Notes: generated by a model not told the origin, from the letters alone. A DNA stretch of 64,000 bases from Cochlodiniinecator piscidefendens (GCF_011326755.1 NZ_JAAOIE010000003.1:348804-412803), one strand, 5' to 3'; positions 16,783-26,106 are shown, numbered from the stretch's first letter. Program-made: numbers and translations.

Positions 16783-17807
16783 AGGGTCGCGTCGCTGCCT
16801 TAGGTGAAATTGATGGCCGCCGTGCCGCTGGGTTGCTGGTGGATGGGGTGTTACAGGACTTCCTGATTGAACCGGTTGAGGATATGCCAACACCCGGTGC
16901 GATTTACCGTGCGATTTGCGATCGCCCCCTAAAAGGGCAGGGCGGAATGATGCTGCGCCTTCCTGAAGGAACAGCCTTTTTGCGGCAAGGCAAAGGACTG
17001 CGTCCGGGGCAATCTATGCTGGTCCAAGTAACAGGGTATGCAGACGAGGGAAAAGCCACCCCAGTAACGCATAAGCCGTTGTTTAAAAGCCGCTTTGCCA
17101 TTGTCACGCCTGATGCGCCTGGCCTCAACATTTCCCGCTCTATCAAAGACGAAGAAGAACGTGCGCGGTTGATGGGGGTGGCGCATGAGATTATGGCGGG
17201 TGAAGAGTTTGGTTTGATCGTGCGTTCTAGTGCGATGGGGGCTGATCCGGATGAGGTGGCTGAGGATATTGATGAGATGTTCCAACTGGCGCTTCAGGTG
17301 ATGGGGGACGCGGAGGGCAGTGAGCCTGAGCTGATCCTTGAAGGCCCTGATCCGCACCATATGGCGTGGCGTGAATGGGACAAACCGGACCTTGTGGCCT
17401 CGGACGAAGACGCGTTTGAAAACCACGGAATTCTGGACGCGCTTGAAGATTTTCGCAGCACTTACGTGCGGCTGTCTGGCGGCGCGAGCATGTATGTTGA
17501 ACCGACCCGCGCGTTGATCGCTGTGGACGTCAACACAGGCGGCGATACATCCCCGGCAGCGGGGCTAAAGGCGAATTTGGCTGTGGTCAAAGAATTGCCT
17601 AAGCAATTGAGAATACGCGGTTTAGGCGGCCAGATAACAATTGATTTCGCCCCGATGGCCAAGAAGGATCGCCGCCAATTGGAAAGCGCAATGCGCACGG
17701 CGTTCCGGGCGGATTCGATTGATACAGCGATGGTCGATTGGACGCCTTTAGGGCATTATGAATTGCAGCGGAAACGCGAGAGGATGCCGCTGGGAGTATC
17801 GTTCTAA
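16779..17807 (+). CDS. Ribonuclease E/G family protein (short form)
   Basis: The 342-residue protein belongs to the RNase E/G family. The catalytic-domain magnesium-binding aspartates appear in [10 protein letters not shown] and in the QITIDFAPM segment, with a degenerate S1-like N-terminus. It is shorter than RNase E and lacks a C-terminal scaffold. The Zn-link cysteine motif of RNase E (CPxC) is absent, so activity or oligomeric state may differ. ATG 16779 overlaps the maf stop. Its TAA shares a base with the yacG start. Confidence 0.9.
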   Translation: MKGRVAALGEIDGRRAAGLLVDGVLQDFLIEPVEDMPTPGAIYRAICDRPLKGQGGMMLRLPEGTAFLRQGKGLRPGQSMLVQVTGYADEGKATPVTHKPLFKSRFAIVTPDAPGLNISRSIKDEEERARLMGVAHEIMAGEEFGLIVRSSAMGADPDEVAEDIDEMFQLALQVMGDAEGSEPELILEGPDPHHMAWREWDKPDLVASDEDAFENHGILDALEDFRSTYVRLSGGASMYVEPTRALIAVDVNTGGDTSPAAGLKANLAVVKELPKQLRIRGLGGQITIDFAPMAKKDRRQLESAMRTAFRADSIDTAMVDWTPLGHYELQRKRERMPLGVSF

Positions 17808-17989
17808 TGGCCTGTCCTATTTGCGAAAAAGAGGCGGACGCGAAGTGCCGCCCCTTTTGTTCAAAACGCTGCGCGGACATCGATCTGGGGCGCTGGTTCG
17901 ATGGGACGTATACCACCCCATCTGATGACCCAGATGAGCTGTCAGAGGCCAATTCGGTGCTACATAAAGATGATCCAACGACTCATTAA
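17807..17989 (+). CDS. yacG: DNA gyrase inhibitor / zinc-binding protein YacG
   Basis: The 60-residue protein has the full YacG zinc signature C-x2-C-x11-C-x3-C (Cys3, 6, 18, 22) followed by DIDLGRWFDGTY. In E. coli YacG binds GyrB and inhibits gyrase. The ATG overlaps the RNase TAA (TAATG). It is the last gene of the conserved infA operon and is convergent with the decarboxylase-like gene at 18026. Confidence 0.95.
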   Translation: MACPICEKEADAKCRPFCSKRCADIDLGRWFDGTYTTPSDDPDELSEANSVLHKDDPTTH

Positions 17990-18025
17990 TGTGACTTCAG
18001 AGGTGTTGAAGCCTTAACATTAGAG

Positions 18026-18430
18026 TCAGTCTCGTTCGATCGGTTCGTCAAAGCCGATTAATTTACGTTCTTCCAATACTTTCCGCGCAATGCGAAAGCA
18101 CTCTACGCCCTGAGGTACGCCGCAATAGATTGCAATGACATGGATTGCAGCTCGGATTTCTTCCATGGTGCAGCCATTTGTGATTGCTCCGTTGAGGTGG
18201 AGTTCCCATTCATGCATTTTGCCTAAAGCGCCAATCATCGACAGATTCATGAGAGAGCGGGTTTTGATGTCAATCGCGTCATCCCCCCAGCCAAATCCCC
18301 AGCACCATTCGGTCATCGCCTCTTGAAATGGCCTGTTAAAGTCATCTGCTGCCGCGAGATTTTTTTCTACGTATTCAGCGCCCAGCGTAGCTTTGCGTTT
18401 CGCAAGGCCAGTTTCAAATGTTGTCGTCAT
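18026..18430 (-). CDS. Carboxymuconolactone decarboxylase family protein
   Basis: The 134-residue all-helical protein matches the CMD family: LAKRKATLGAEYVEKNL at the N-terminus and a central region GALGKMHEWELHLNGAITNGC. It lacks the AhpD-type CxxC pair, so it is closer to 4-carboxymuconolactone decarboxylase-like enzymes than to a peroxidase partner. ATG 18430 follows AGGAAA, which favours it over the upstream codon at 18448. It is the third gene of a leftward operon with DUF1330 and the GntR regulator, suggesting a role in the neighbouring catabolic cluster. Confidence 0.88.
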   Translation of the reverse strand: MTTTFETGLAKRKATLGAEYVEKNLAAADDFNRPFQEAMTEWCWGFGWGDDAIDIKTRSLMNLSMIGALGKMHEWELHLNGAITNGCTMEEIRAAIHVIAIYCGVPQGVECFRIARKVLEERKLIGFDEPIERD

Positions 18431-18444
18431 GGGATTTCCTTTGT

Positions 18445-18732
18445 TCAAGCTAGGCCTTCAATCAATGCAATGTCAGCGGTGCAGGCATCGGCGCGTTTTG
18501 CGCGTGCAGTTTGGTATTTATCTGAGGTGTAGCAGGCACGTGCTTGTTCGATGTTGTCAAACTCAATAATTACACGGCGTTCCCATGCGACACCTTCTAG
18601 TGTCTCGGCTTCTCCACGTGCAAGAAAACGCGCTCCAAATTCAGCGAAGGCCTCGGGTGCAATGGCCTGATAACCTTTGTAAGCATCTGCATTGGTTACT
18701 GTTACGTTGGCGATCCAATAAGCTTTGGGCAT
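18445..18732 (-). CDS. DUF1330 domain-containing protein
   Basis: The 95-residue ferredoxin-like dimeric alpha/beta barrel protein fits DUF1330: KAYWIANVTVTNADAYKGY, then RFLARGGE-type glycine turn (FLARGEAETLEG) and VVIEFDNIEQA. Its function is unknown, although relatives in catabolic operons may act on lactone or semialdehyde intermediates. It lies between the GntR gene (2-bp gap) and the CMD-family gene, clearly one transcript. Confidence 0.88.
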   Translation of the reverse strand: MPKAYWIANVTVTNADAYKGYQAIAPEAFAEFGARFLARGEAETLEGVAWERRVIIEFDNIEQARACYTSDKYQTARAKRADACTADIALIEGLA

Positions 18733-18734
18733 GA

Positions 18735-19421
18735 TCAGGTATTTCTTTCTTCTTCGGCGAGTAACCGTTCCGCGATTGCGGCTGTATCGTTCAGGTGGTT
18801 ATGTACCGCTGTTTCGGCGGCATCGGGATTTCCTGAAACGATTGCATCGCAGATTGCTTGCATATGTGCCGGACCGGGTTGTGCGCGCTCCGCTGTCGTA
18901 AGCGTCATCATCCGAAGTCTGCTGATGCGGCCGTTTAGCCGTTGAACAACTTCCCAAGCAATATGATGTCCTGCACCATCAAAGACTTCTGAATAGAAAT
19001 CTGCAGTTGCACGAAATAATGCACCAGGGGTTTTATCAGAAAACCCCTGTTTCAAATGGAGAAGTGCTGTCTCAAGTTTCAGCGTGCGTTCTTCGGTGAT
19101 GTTCTCGGCGCACTTACGGGCGGCTGCCGTTTCGAGCATGCGGCGAATTTCGTAAATTTGTCGGGCGTCATCCCTGTTCATTGTTGCGACGATAGGGCCA
19201 CGTCCGGATAGAATTTCGACCAGCCCTTCGGCTTCTAAATATCGAATAGTTTCGCGAATTACCGTGCGACTTACGCCGAGTTGTTCGCACAAGGGGCGTT
19301 CAACTAAGCGATCTCCGGGCTTGAAGTGCCCCTCAATAATGGCTTCGCGCATGCGTTCCTGAACCATGTCTCGCAAGGTCGCTGGAGGGTGTGAAATCTT
19401 TGAAAGTACGGCTTTGTTCAT
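18735..19421 (-). CDS. GntR family transcriptional regulator (FCD/FadR subfamily)
   Basis: The 228-residue protein has an N-terminal winged helix (LRDMVQERMREAIIEGHFKPGDRL, then LCEQLGVSRTVIRETIRYLEAEGLVE) and a C-terminal all-helical FCD ligand domain (EIRRMLETAAARKCAE onward). The family start is ATG 19421; the much longer open frame upstream crosses the divergent promoter and is not coding. It probably represses the divergent operon at 19527 through the palindrome at 19479-19492 and is relieved by a pathway intermediate. Confidence 0.92.
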   Translation of the reverse strand: MNKAVLSKISHPPATLRDMVQERMREAIIEGHFKPGDRLVERPLCEQLGVSRTVIRETIRYLEAEGLVEILSGRGPIVATMNRDDARQIYEIRRMLETAAARKCAENITEERTLKLETALLHLKQGFSDKTPGALFRATADFYSEVFDGAGHHIAWEVVQRLNGRISRLRMMTLTTAERAQPGPAHMQAICDAIVSGNPDAAETAVHNHLNDTAAIAERLLAEEERNT

Positions 19422-19464
19422 AGCGGCAGAGATAGCAGTGCAATCCTCCGGGAGCAAGAGAGGA

Positions 19465-19494
19465 TTGACATACAGTAATATGGTATACCATAAG
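19465..19494 (+). promoter_or_regulatory. Promoter of the 19527 catabolic operon
   Basis: A perfect -35 hexamer TTGACA (19465-19470) is followed after 18 bp by CATAAG (19489-19494), a 4/6 match to TATAAT. It faces the operon starting at 19527. The GntR palindrome fills the spacer and overlaps the -10 region, consistent with repression by steric block. Confidence 0.6.
19479..19492. promoter_or_regulatory. GntR/FCD operator palindrome
   Basis: TATGGTATACCATA is a perfect 14-bp palindrome with the TGGTATACCA core expected for FCD-type GntR regulators. It lies in the divergent region between the GntR gene (start 19421) and the operon start (19527), inside the predicted promoter spacer. It is the only such perfect site I noticed here. 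Confidence 0.75.
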
Positions 19495-19526
19495 ATCGTT
19501 AACGAATCAAAAATGAGAGTGCCGAT

Positions 19527-20129
19527 ATGCCCGCTGAAATTCGCAAGACCTTGCTGCATGTTGAAGATAACCTGATAGAGGGCGGTAAAGTCGCTGAGAC
19601 ACCGCTGAAAATGATCGCGGCGATGGCTGTTATCACCAACCCATGGGCCGGTATGGGGTTTGTTAATGATCTGAGGCCAAAAATTCTTGAATGTGCGCCC
19701 GGGCTTGGTCAGCTTCTGACAGATATGGTTCTGGATGCAGCGGGTGGCGGAGATAAAGTCGAAGGTTATGGCAAGTCGGCCATTGTGGGTGTGAACGGGG
19801 AAATCGAACACGGTTCTGCTCTGATCCACACTTTGCAGTTTGGTAACTTCTATCGAAATGCTGTGGGCGCGAAGTCGTATCTATCGTTTACCAACACACG
19901 CGGCCCCGCCAACGCTTCTATCCAAATCCCATTGATGGACAAAAATGATGGGGGCAAGCGCAGCCATTATCTGACGATCCAGACGCAAATCGCTGATGCC
20001 CCGGCGCCAGATGAAATCGTAATTGCGCTAGGGGCGTCTATCGGCGGACGTCCACATCACCGCATCGGCGATCGTTATCAAGATTTGAAGGAACTGGGAC
20101 ATGACGTTGACAATCCTGCAGCTGTCTGA
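19527..20129 (+). CDS. Amino acid synthesis (AA_synth) family protein
   Basis: The 200-residue protein matches the AA_synth family (PF06684): RKTLLHVEDNLIEGG at the start, AVITNPWAGM, and a C-terminal IVIALGASIGGRPHHRIGD. The family name is historical; no reaction is established, although members recur in ring-opening and amide-forming catabolic operons. It is the first gene behind the GntR-controlled promoter and overlaps the alpha/beta hydrolase gene by 29 bp. The ribosome site is weak. Confidence 0.85.
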   Translation: MPAEIRKTLLHVEDNLIEGGKVAETPLKMIAAMAVITNPWAGMGFVNDLRPKILECAPGLGQLLTDMVLDAAGGGDKVEGYGKSAIVGVNGEIEHGSALIHTLQFGNFYRNAVGAKSYLSFTNTRGPANASIQIPLMDKNDGGKRSHYLTIQTQIADAPAPDEIVIALGASIGGRPHHRIGDRYQDLKELGHDVDNPAAV

Positions 20130-20904
20130 ACCCTACGGCAAAGTTGCGGTCCACACCTCAGGTGTGGGTCAACCTTTGGTCTTGATTCACGGAGTCGGGA
20201 TGCAGTCTGCTGCATGGGCTCCGCAAGTGGAATGCTTGTCAAAAACACACCAAGTGATTGCTTTGGACATGCCAGGCCATGGCGGGAGTGATCCTCTGCC
20301 GTCTGACGCTCAGTTGCCAGATTTTGTTGCATGGTTGCAAGCCGTTCTGGTTGATTTGAAAACAGGGCCGGTTAGCCTTGCTGGGCATTCCATGGGAGCG
20401 TTGGTCGCCGGAGGGTTTGCGGTTTCGCATCCCGAAATGGTTGAACGTGTAGCGTTACTGAACGGGGTACATAAGCGCACGGATGCGGCCCGTTCAGCCG
20501 TTGTTGCACGTGCGGAACAGATCCGCGAAGGCACATTTGATCTCGAGACTCCATTGAGCCGTTGGTTCGGTGACAGTCTCGAGGATCAGGAGGCAAGCGC
20601 CAAGGTCTTTGGTTGGCTCTCTGAAATGAACCCAACGGGCTATGCGACAGCTTATGGTGCATTTGCTCGTGGCGATACCACTTACGCTGATCGGTTGGGC
20701 GAAATCACATGCCCGATGCTCGCTTTGACGGGCGACGGGGATCTGAACTCTAGTGCTGCTATGGCCCAAGCAATGGCCGAGGCTGCACCAAACGGCCGCT
20801 GCATAGTCATCAAAGATCATCGGCATATGGTTAATCTTACGGCGCCAGCACAGACAAATTCAGCGCTCAAAGATTGGCTTAACACTGGGGGACAGCATGA
20901 CTGA
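20101..20904 (+). CDS. Alpha/beta hydrolase (TgnD-like candidate)
   Basis: The 267-residue alpha/beta-fold hydrolase has the oxyanion LIHGVGM, the nucleophile elbow AGHSMGA and a late catalytic His in DHRHMVN. In the trigonelline pathway a hydrolase (TgnD) releases methylamine and other one-carbon/nitrogen fragments from a methylformamido-methylene-succinate. The gene's place between AA_synth and the two-component monooxygenase makes this one the equivalent candidate. The assignment to that reaction is inference; the fold call is firm. Confidence 0.85.
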   Translation: MTLTILQLSEPYGKVAVHTSGVGQPLVLIHGVGMQSAAWAPQVECLSKTHQVIALDMPGHGGSDPLPSDAQLPDFVAWLQAVLVDLKTGPVSLAGHSMGALVAGGFAVSHPEMVERVALLNGVHKRTDAARSAVVARAEQIREGTFDLETPLSRWFGDSLEDQEASAKVFGWLSEMNPTGYATAYGAFARGDTTYADRLGEITCPMLALTGDGDLNSSAAMAQAMAEAAPNGRCIVIKDHRHMVNLTAPAQTNSALKDWLNTGGQHD

Positions 20905-21814
20905 TATTGATCCGCGTCTTTTACGAAATGCATTCGGCGCATTCATGACGGGTGTTACGGTTGTCACAACTCATGATCAGGATGGCAATCCTCTTGGCTT
21001 TACGGCGAACTCTTTCACTTCGGTTTCTTTAGAGCCGCCTTTGGTGTTGGTTTGTCTGGCGAATAGTTCTCGTAATTACGATGCATTTAGCAACGCCAGT
21101 GGGTTTGCTGTGAACATCTTATCTGAAGATCAAAAAGATGTTTCTAACACCTTTGCGCGACCTGTCGAAGATCGATTTGCTGCGGTGAATTGGAAAAATG
21201 GGCCACAAGGATCACCTGTGTTTGAGGGTGTTTCAGCTTGGTTTGATTGTTCAATGTTTAATCGAGTTGAGGCCGGTGACCACCTGATCTTAATTGGGCA
21301 AGTCCAAAGCTTTGAACATAATACACATCCAGGGCTTGGTTATGCGCGCGGGGCTTATGTAACCCCTGCAGCAGAAGCAGAGGCCCTGAGCAATAGTACG
21401 AATTTAGTGGTCTCGGCCTTGATCGAATATGAGGGCAAAGTTTTGCTTGCTGGTAATGGCGCTGGCAAAATGACGTTGCCCGAAATGAAAGTCGGCAAAG
21501 GCGGGGCCGCTGAGACATTAAAACGCCTGATCGAAGAAACAGGCGTAAAGGCCGAGCCAGGGTTTATTTACTCGGTCTACGAAGATGAAGCGCGCGAAAC
21601 GCAACATATCTCATTTTTATGCCAAGCGAGCAGCGAAGCTGCAAAGCAAGGCGTGTTCACGGAGCTTACGGCAACGACCTTGATGGACATAGCAGACCCT
21701 GCAGTTTGCACCATGCTGGGAAGGTTCGCGCAAGAAAGCCAGATGGGCAATTTTGGGGTGTACTATGGAAATCAGGTCAGTGGCGAAGTGCGTCCTCTGA
21801 CATCAGGGAGCTGA
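20897..21814 (+). CDS. Flavin reductase fused to a degenerate Nudix-like domain (TgnA-like candidate)
   Basis: The 305-residue protein has an N-terminal flavin-reductase domain of the RutF/HpaC type (about residues 1-165: FMTGVTVVTT, then GFTANSFTSVSLEPPLVLVC). A C-terminal domain (about 170-300) resembles Nudix in VVSALIEYEGKVLLAGNG and ETLKRLIEETG. The Nudix box lacks the REU residues and is two residues short, so hydrolase activity is unlikely. It should supply reduced FMN/FAD to the LLM-class oxygenase encoded 2 bp downstream. It overlaps the hydrolase gene by 8 bp. Confidence 0.9.
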   Translation: MTDIDPRLLRNAFGAFMTGVTVVTTHDQDGNPLGFTANSFTSVSLEPPLVLVCLANSSRNYDAFSNASGFAVNILSEDQKDVSNTFARPVEDRFAAVNWKNGPQGSPVFEGVSAWFDCSMFNRVEAGDHLILIGQVQSFEHNTHPGLGYARGAYVTPAAEAEALSNSTNLVVSALIEYEGKVLLAGNGAGKMTLPEMKVGKGGAAETLKRLIEETGVKAEPGFIYSVYEDEARETQHISFLCQASSEAAKQGVFTELTATTLMDIADPAVCTMLGRFAQESQMGNFGVYYGNQVSGEVRPLTSGS

Positions 21815-21816
21815 AC

Positions 21817-22854
21817 ATGAAATTCTCGCTTTTCGCACATATGGAGCGGATCTCGCCAGAAGAAGATCAGACACGTCTGTACGAAGAGTTCATTGAACTC
21901 TGCAAAATCGCGGACGACGGAGGCATGCACGCAGTTTGGACTGGTGAGCATCACGGGATGAACTTTACCATCGCTCCTAACCCGCTACTGAATCTGGTGG
22001 ATATCGCGCGGCATACCAAAAACGTACGTTTGGGTACCGGAACGGTGATTGCGCCATTTTGGCATCCAATCCGTTTGGCGGGCGAAGCGGCAATGACGGA
22101 TATCATTACTGATGGCCGTCTTGAGTTGGGAGTCGCGCGAGGTGCTTATTCTTTCGAATACGAACGCCTTGTCCCAGGGATGGACGCTTGGGAAGCTGGG
22201 CAGCGGATGCGCGAACTTGTGCCAGCCGTACAGGGGCTTTGGAAGGGGGATTACGAACATGATGGCGAGTTCCATCCGTTCCCCAAGACGACGTCATCGC
22301 CTCAGCCAGTACAAAAAAATGGCCCTCCTATTTGGATCGCTGCACGCGACCCCAATAGCCATGAATTTGCTGTTTCTAACGGTTGCAATGTGCAGGTGAC
22401 GCCACTCTGGAATGGAGATGGTGAAATCGAGAGTTTGATGGAAAAATTCAATGATGCATGCGAGAAATTTGCAGATCAGCCGCGCCCCAAAATTATGCCG
22501 TTGCAACATACATATGTAGCAGACAGCGATGAGGACGCAAAGCAAGGTGCTGTCGAATTGAACCGTTTTTATTGCTATTTCGGCGCATGGTTCATGAATA
22601 AACGCGACATCACACAGGGATTGATTGAACCTCTGACTGAAGAGGAAATCGCGGCTCATCCGTTCTACACGCCTGAGGCAATGGAGCGTGATTTGGTGAT
22701 CGGAACTTCAGATATCGTGATCAATCGTTTGAAAAAATACGAAGATCTTGGCTACGACGAATATGCTTTCTGGATCGATAGCTCGATGCCATTTGAGCGT
22801 AAAAAAGCATCGCTTGAACGTTTTATCAAAGACGTAATGCCTGCCTTCGCTTGA
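21817..22854 (+). CDS. LLM-class flavin-dependent monooxygenase (TgnB-like candidate)
   Basis: The 345-residue protein is a luciferase-like TIM-barrel monooxygenase: GGMHAVWTGEHHG, then APNPLLNLVDIARHTKNVRLGTG and the GRLELGVARGAY motif. With the flavin reductase just upstream it forms a two-component system. In trigonelline catabolism the equivalent (TgnB) opens the N-methylpyridinium ring. ATG 21817 follows CAGGGAG and gives the family start; the long upstream in-frame opening overlaps the reductase gene and is non-coding. Confidence 0.9.
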   Translation: MKFSLFAHMERISPEEDQTRLYEEFIELCKIADDGGMHAVWTGEHHGMNFTIAPNPLLNLVDIARHTKNVRLGTGTVIAPFWHPIRLAGEAAMTDIITDGRLELGVARGAYSFEYERLVPGMDAWEAGQRMRELVPAVQGLWKGDYEHDGEFHPFPKTTSSPQPVQKNGPPIWIAARDPNSHEFAVSNGCNVQVTPLWNGDGEIESLMEKFNDACEKFADQPRPKIMPLQHTYVADSDEDAKQGAVELNRFYCYFGAWFMNKRDITQGLIEPLTEEEIAAHPFYTPEAMERDLVIGTSDIVINRLKKYEDLGYDEYAFWIDSSMPFERKKASLERFIKDVMPAFA

Positions 22855-22872
22855 GACTAGAGGATGCAAAAA

Positions 22873-24336
22873 ATGCACATTTTTCAACAGTACATAAACG
22901 GTACGTTTTCGGATGGTACTACGCAATTCGAGAGTCTTGATCCGGCTACCGCAGCGCCTTGGGCCAAAATGGCTGAGGCTCAGGTTGCGGATGTCAATGA
23001 CGCTGTCGAGGCGGCACATGATGCATTTTTTGCTCCTGAATGGGCAGATATGACAGCAACGGCGCGGGGGAAATTATTATTTCGCCTCGCGGATTTAATT
23101 GCGGAAAATGCGCCACGCTTGGCGGAAATTGAGACCCGTGATACTGGGAAAATCATTCGCGAAACCAGCGCACAAATCGCATATGTTGCTGAGTATTTCA
23201 GGTATTTTGCTGGCTTGGCTGATAAAATAGAAGGCGCACATCTGCCAATTGATAAACCTGATATGGAAGTGTGGTTGCGCCGCGAACCTGTGGGCGTAGT
23301 TGCAGCCGTAGTTCCTTGGAATTCGCAGCTGTTTCTGTCCGCAGTTAAAATTGGTCCGGCATTGGCAGCAGGCTGCACCATGGTTCTGAAAGCCTCAGAA
23401 GAAGCGCCAGCACCTATGCTGGAGTTTGCAAAAATCTTTGATCAAGCAGGCTTTCCCAAAGGTGTTTTCAACGTGATTACGGGCGGTCCGGCGGCGGGTG
23501 TCGCTTTGACCAGCCACAGCAAGGTTGATCATGTTGCCTTTACCGGTGGGCCCGATACCGCGCGCCACATCGTACGCAATTCCGCCGAAAATTTGGCATC
23601 CACGTCTTTGGAATTAGGCGGTAAATCCCCGTTCATCGTATTTGATGACGCAGATATCGAAAGCGCAGTTAACGCGCAGGTTTCAGGCATTTTTGCTGCC
23701 ACTGGCCAAAGTTGCGTTGCCGGGTCACGGTTGTTGGTACAGGCATCGATCAAAGATGAGTTTTTGAGCCGTCTGAAAGCCAAGGCCGAGGCCGTGGTTA
23801 TTGGCGCGCCTGATGACATGGCAACTGAAGTCGGCCCGCTGTGCACCCTGCGCCAGCGTGAGCATGCGCTGGAACTTATCGCAAAATCTGTCGAAGCCGG
23901 TGCTGTACTAATTACAGGTGGTGAGGCTATGGACCGTGAAGGGTTCTATTTCACCCCGACGATCCTAGATTGTTCAGAGGCTCATGATGCTGCGTCTCTT
24001 AGCAATGAGTTTTTTGGTCCGGTGCTGTCTGTCGTTAGCTTTGAGGACGAAGCCGAAGCTGTGCGTTTAGCCAATGACACTGAGTTCGGTCTGGCATCGG
24101 GCGTATTCACTCAAAACCTGACTCGGGCTCACCGCATGATCCGCAAGATCCGTGCGGGCATCGTCTGGGTGAATACCTATCGCGCCGTTAGCCCGATCGC
24201 GCCATTTGGTGGACATGGCTTATCTGGTCATGGTCGCGAAGGCGGCCTGCAAGCCGCTTTGGATTACACAAAAATCAAGACTGTTTGGTTGCGCACAAGT
24301 GACGATCCGATTCCGGATCCATTTGTAATGCGCTGA
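22873..24336 (+). CDS. Aldehyde dehydrogenase (TgnC-like candidate)
   Basis: The 487-residue NAD(P)+-dependent aldehyde dehydrogenase has the catalytic Cys in TGQSCVAGSR, the catalytic Glu in LELGGKSP and the cofactor segment FTGGPDTARH. It would oxidise the semialdehyde formed after ring opening. ATG 22873, with AGGA eight bases upstream, is preferred to ATG 22864, which lies on the ribosome site itself. It follows the LLM oxygenase by 18 bp in the same operon. Exact substrate is inferred from context. Confidence 0.9.
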   Translation: MHIFQQYINGTFSDGTTQFESLDPATAAPWAKMAEAQVADVNDAVEAAHDAFFAPEWADMTATARGKLLFRLADLIAENAPRLAEIETRDTGKIIRETSAQIAYVAEYFRYFAGLADKIEGAHLPIDKPDMEVWLRREPVGVVAAVVPWNSQLFLSAVKIGPALAAGCTMVLKASEEAPAPMLEFAKIFDQAGFPKGVFNVITGGPAAGVALTSHSKVDHVAFTGGPDTARHIVRNSAENLASTSLELGGKSPFIVFDDADIESAVNAQVSGIFAATGQSCVAGSRLLVQASIKDEFLSRLKAKAEAVVIGAPDDMATEVGPLCTLRQREHALELIAKSVEAGAVLITGGEAMDREGFYFTPTILDCSEAHDAASLSNEFFGPVLSVVSFEDEAEAVRLANDTEFGLASGVFTQNLTRAHRMIRKIRAGIVWVNTYRAVSPIAPFGGHGLSGHGREGGLQAALDYTKIKTVWLRTSDDPIPDPFVMR

Positions 24337-24419
24337 AGTAACCAAAACAGAGCAATCGCCGGGTGCCGCATCGCTGTACCTAAGGAAGTCCTGAATTTTC
24401 TGATGGGAGGAAACGCATC

Positions 24420-26090
24420 ATGACACAGGAAAATAGGCCCTCAGGGGGGGACCATCTGGTCTCAGATAAAGGGTTGTTTAAGGGGCTACACAATGGGATG
24501 AGCATTGCATCAAAAGCAATGGTCGCCGCATTTGTGTTGTTCACAATTTTGAACGTGGAATACGCTGGGGAGGTTTACGGCGGAATCCGGTCTTGGGTCG
24601 AAGGTGCCTTGAGCTGGTATTACATCAGTTCCGTTGTAATCCTGTTCTTCGTTTGTTTGTTCCTTATGTTCAGCCGCTTTGGCTCGATCCGTTTAGGGGA
24701 TGATGATTCACGGCCAGAATTCTCGAACTTTTCATGGTTCGCGATGCTTTTTTCAGCTGGCGTATCCATTGGGATCCTCTTTTTTGGTATCGCGGAACCC
24801 TTGTTCTATTTCGACAACTCTTCGGCGTGGGGCTATCCAAACAACCCGTTTGCTGATGCTGCGGGCCACACCGAGATGAACATGGAACGTGCGGTGGACG
24901 CGGTGCGTACAACCAACTTCCATTGGGGCCTTCACGGCTGGGCAATCTATACAATGACTGGCCTTGCTCTGGGTTACTTTGCATTCCGCAAAAAGCTCCC
25001 GTTGACTTTCCGTTCCGCGCTTTATCCGATCCTTGGTGACAAAATCTATGGTCCTGCTGGTCACGCTGTCGATCTTTTGGCGGTGTTTGGTACAGTATTT
25101 GGCATTGCGACGTCACTTGGCCTGGGTGTTACCCAGATGGCTGAGGGGTTGAACGTGCTGTTTAACACTGGCACAGGCACAATGCTAAAAGTTGGCTTGG
25201 TTGTGGTCATTTCGATCGTTGCAACAATGTCAGCTGTTTCCGGCATCGGCAAAGGTATTCGCATCTTGTCTGAGTGGAACATCATCTTGTCCATCCTTTT
25301 GGTTCTGTTCTTCTTGTTCGCGGGGCCGACACAATGGTTGATTGGGTTCTTCTTGAATGCGATGGGTGATTACGCGACTACGCTTTGGTCAATGGGCTTC
25401 TGGACTGCATCCGAGCCGGGCGATGTGAAGTGGCAGGGTGGTTGGACACTGTTCTACTGGGGTTGGTGGTTGTCTTGGGCACCGTTCGTGGGCATGTTTG
25501 TTGCGCGCATCTCAAAGGGCCGCACGATCCGTGAGTTCATGTTAGGCGCGATGTTTGTACCAACCACTATGGCGTTCATTTGGATTTCTATTTTCAGCGG
25601 CAATGCGCTTTATATGGAATTGAATGCAGCTGATGGTGTTGGCACGGCAGGCCTGATTGATCAGGTGAACAACTGGAATCTCGGTGGTACGCTGTATGGT
25701 ACAATTGACCGTTTGGCTGAAAACGGCGCCTTGTCTTGGATAGTGTCAGCGCTTGCGACTTTCTTGTTGGCAACCTGGTTTATCACAAGTTCTGACTCTG
25801 GAACGCTTGTTGTTACGACTATTCTATCCATGGGCAATGCAAACCCGCCAAAGCAACATCGCATTATCTGGGGCGCTGCCCAAGGTTTGGTCGCTGCTGT
25901 TCTCTTGATGGCAGGCGGACTGGCTGCTTTGCAAACAGCTGCAATAGCCGCAGCACTGCCGATTTCGCTCTTGGTTGTCTTGATGTCTTGGGGAGTTATC
26001 AAATCCCTGATGGAAGATCCTTCCGCTGTTAGCCAAGTTGCAAAAACGGCACCTGATGGCACAGCTCTGGACGGCGACCTGCACGCTTAA
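24420..26090 (+). CDS. BCCT family transporter (betaine/N-methylated solute uptake)
   Basis: The 556-residue protein has about 12 membrane segments and the BCCT signature FYWGWWLSWAPFVGMFVARI followed by SKGRTIREF. This family imports quaternary-ammonium or betaine-like solutes with Na+ or H+. In a cluster whose enzymes match N-methylpyridinium catabolism, it is the natural uptake system for trigonelline or homarine, both zwitterionic N-methyl compounds. GGGAGGAAACGC precedes the ATG. A strong hairpin terminator follows the stop. Confidence 0.93.
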   Translation: MTQENRPSGGDHLVSDKGLFKGLHNGMSIASKAMVAAFVLFTILNVEYAGEVYGGIRSWVEGALSWYYISSVVILFFVCLFLMFSRFGSIRLGDDDSRPEFSNFSWFAMLFSAGVSIGILFFGIAEPLFYFDNSSAWGYPNNPFADAAGHTEMNMERAVDAVRTTNFHWGLHGWAIYTMTGLALGYFAFRKKLPLTFRSALYPILGDKIYGPAGHAVDLLAVFGTVFGIATSLGLGVTQMAEGLNVLFNTGTGTMLKVGLVVVISIVATMSAVSGIGKGIRILSEWNIILSILLVLFFLFAGPTQWLIGFFLNAMGDYATTLWSMGFWTASEPGDVKWQGGWTLFYWGWWLSWAPFVGMFVARISKGRTIREFMLGAMFVPTTMAFIWISIFSGNALYMELNAADGVGTAGLIDQVNNWNLGGTLYGTIDRLAENGALSWIVSALATFLLATWFITSSDSGTLVVTTILSMGNANPPKQHRIIWGAAQGLVAAVLLMAGGLAALQTAAIAAALPISLLVVLMSWGVIKSLMEDPSAVSQVAKTAPDGTALDGDLHA

Positions 26091-26106
26091 CTGACTGACA
26101 AAGACC

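Noticed and set aside
19422-19829. N-terminal extension of the GntR frame
   Set aside because: It runs through the divergent promoter and the start of the AA_synth gene; the GntR family start is at 19421.
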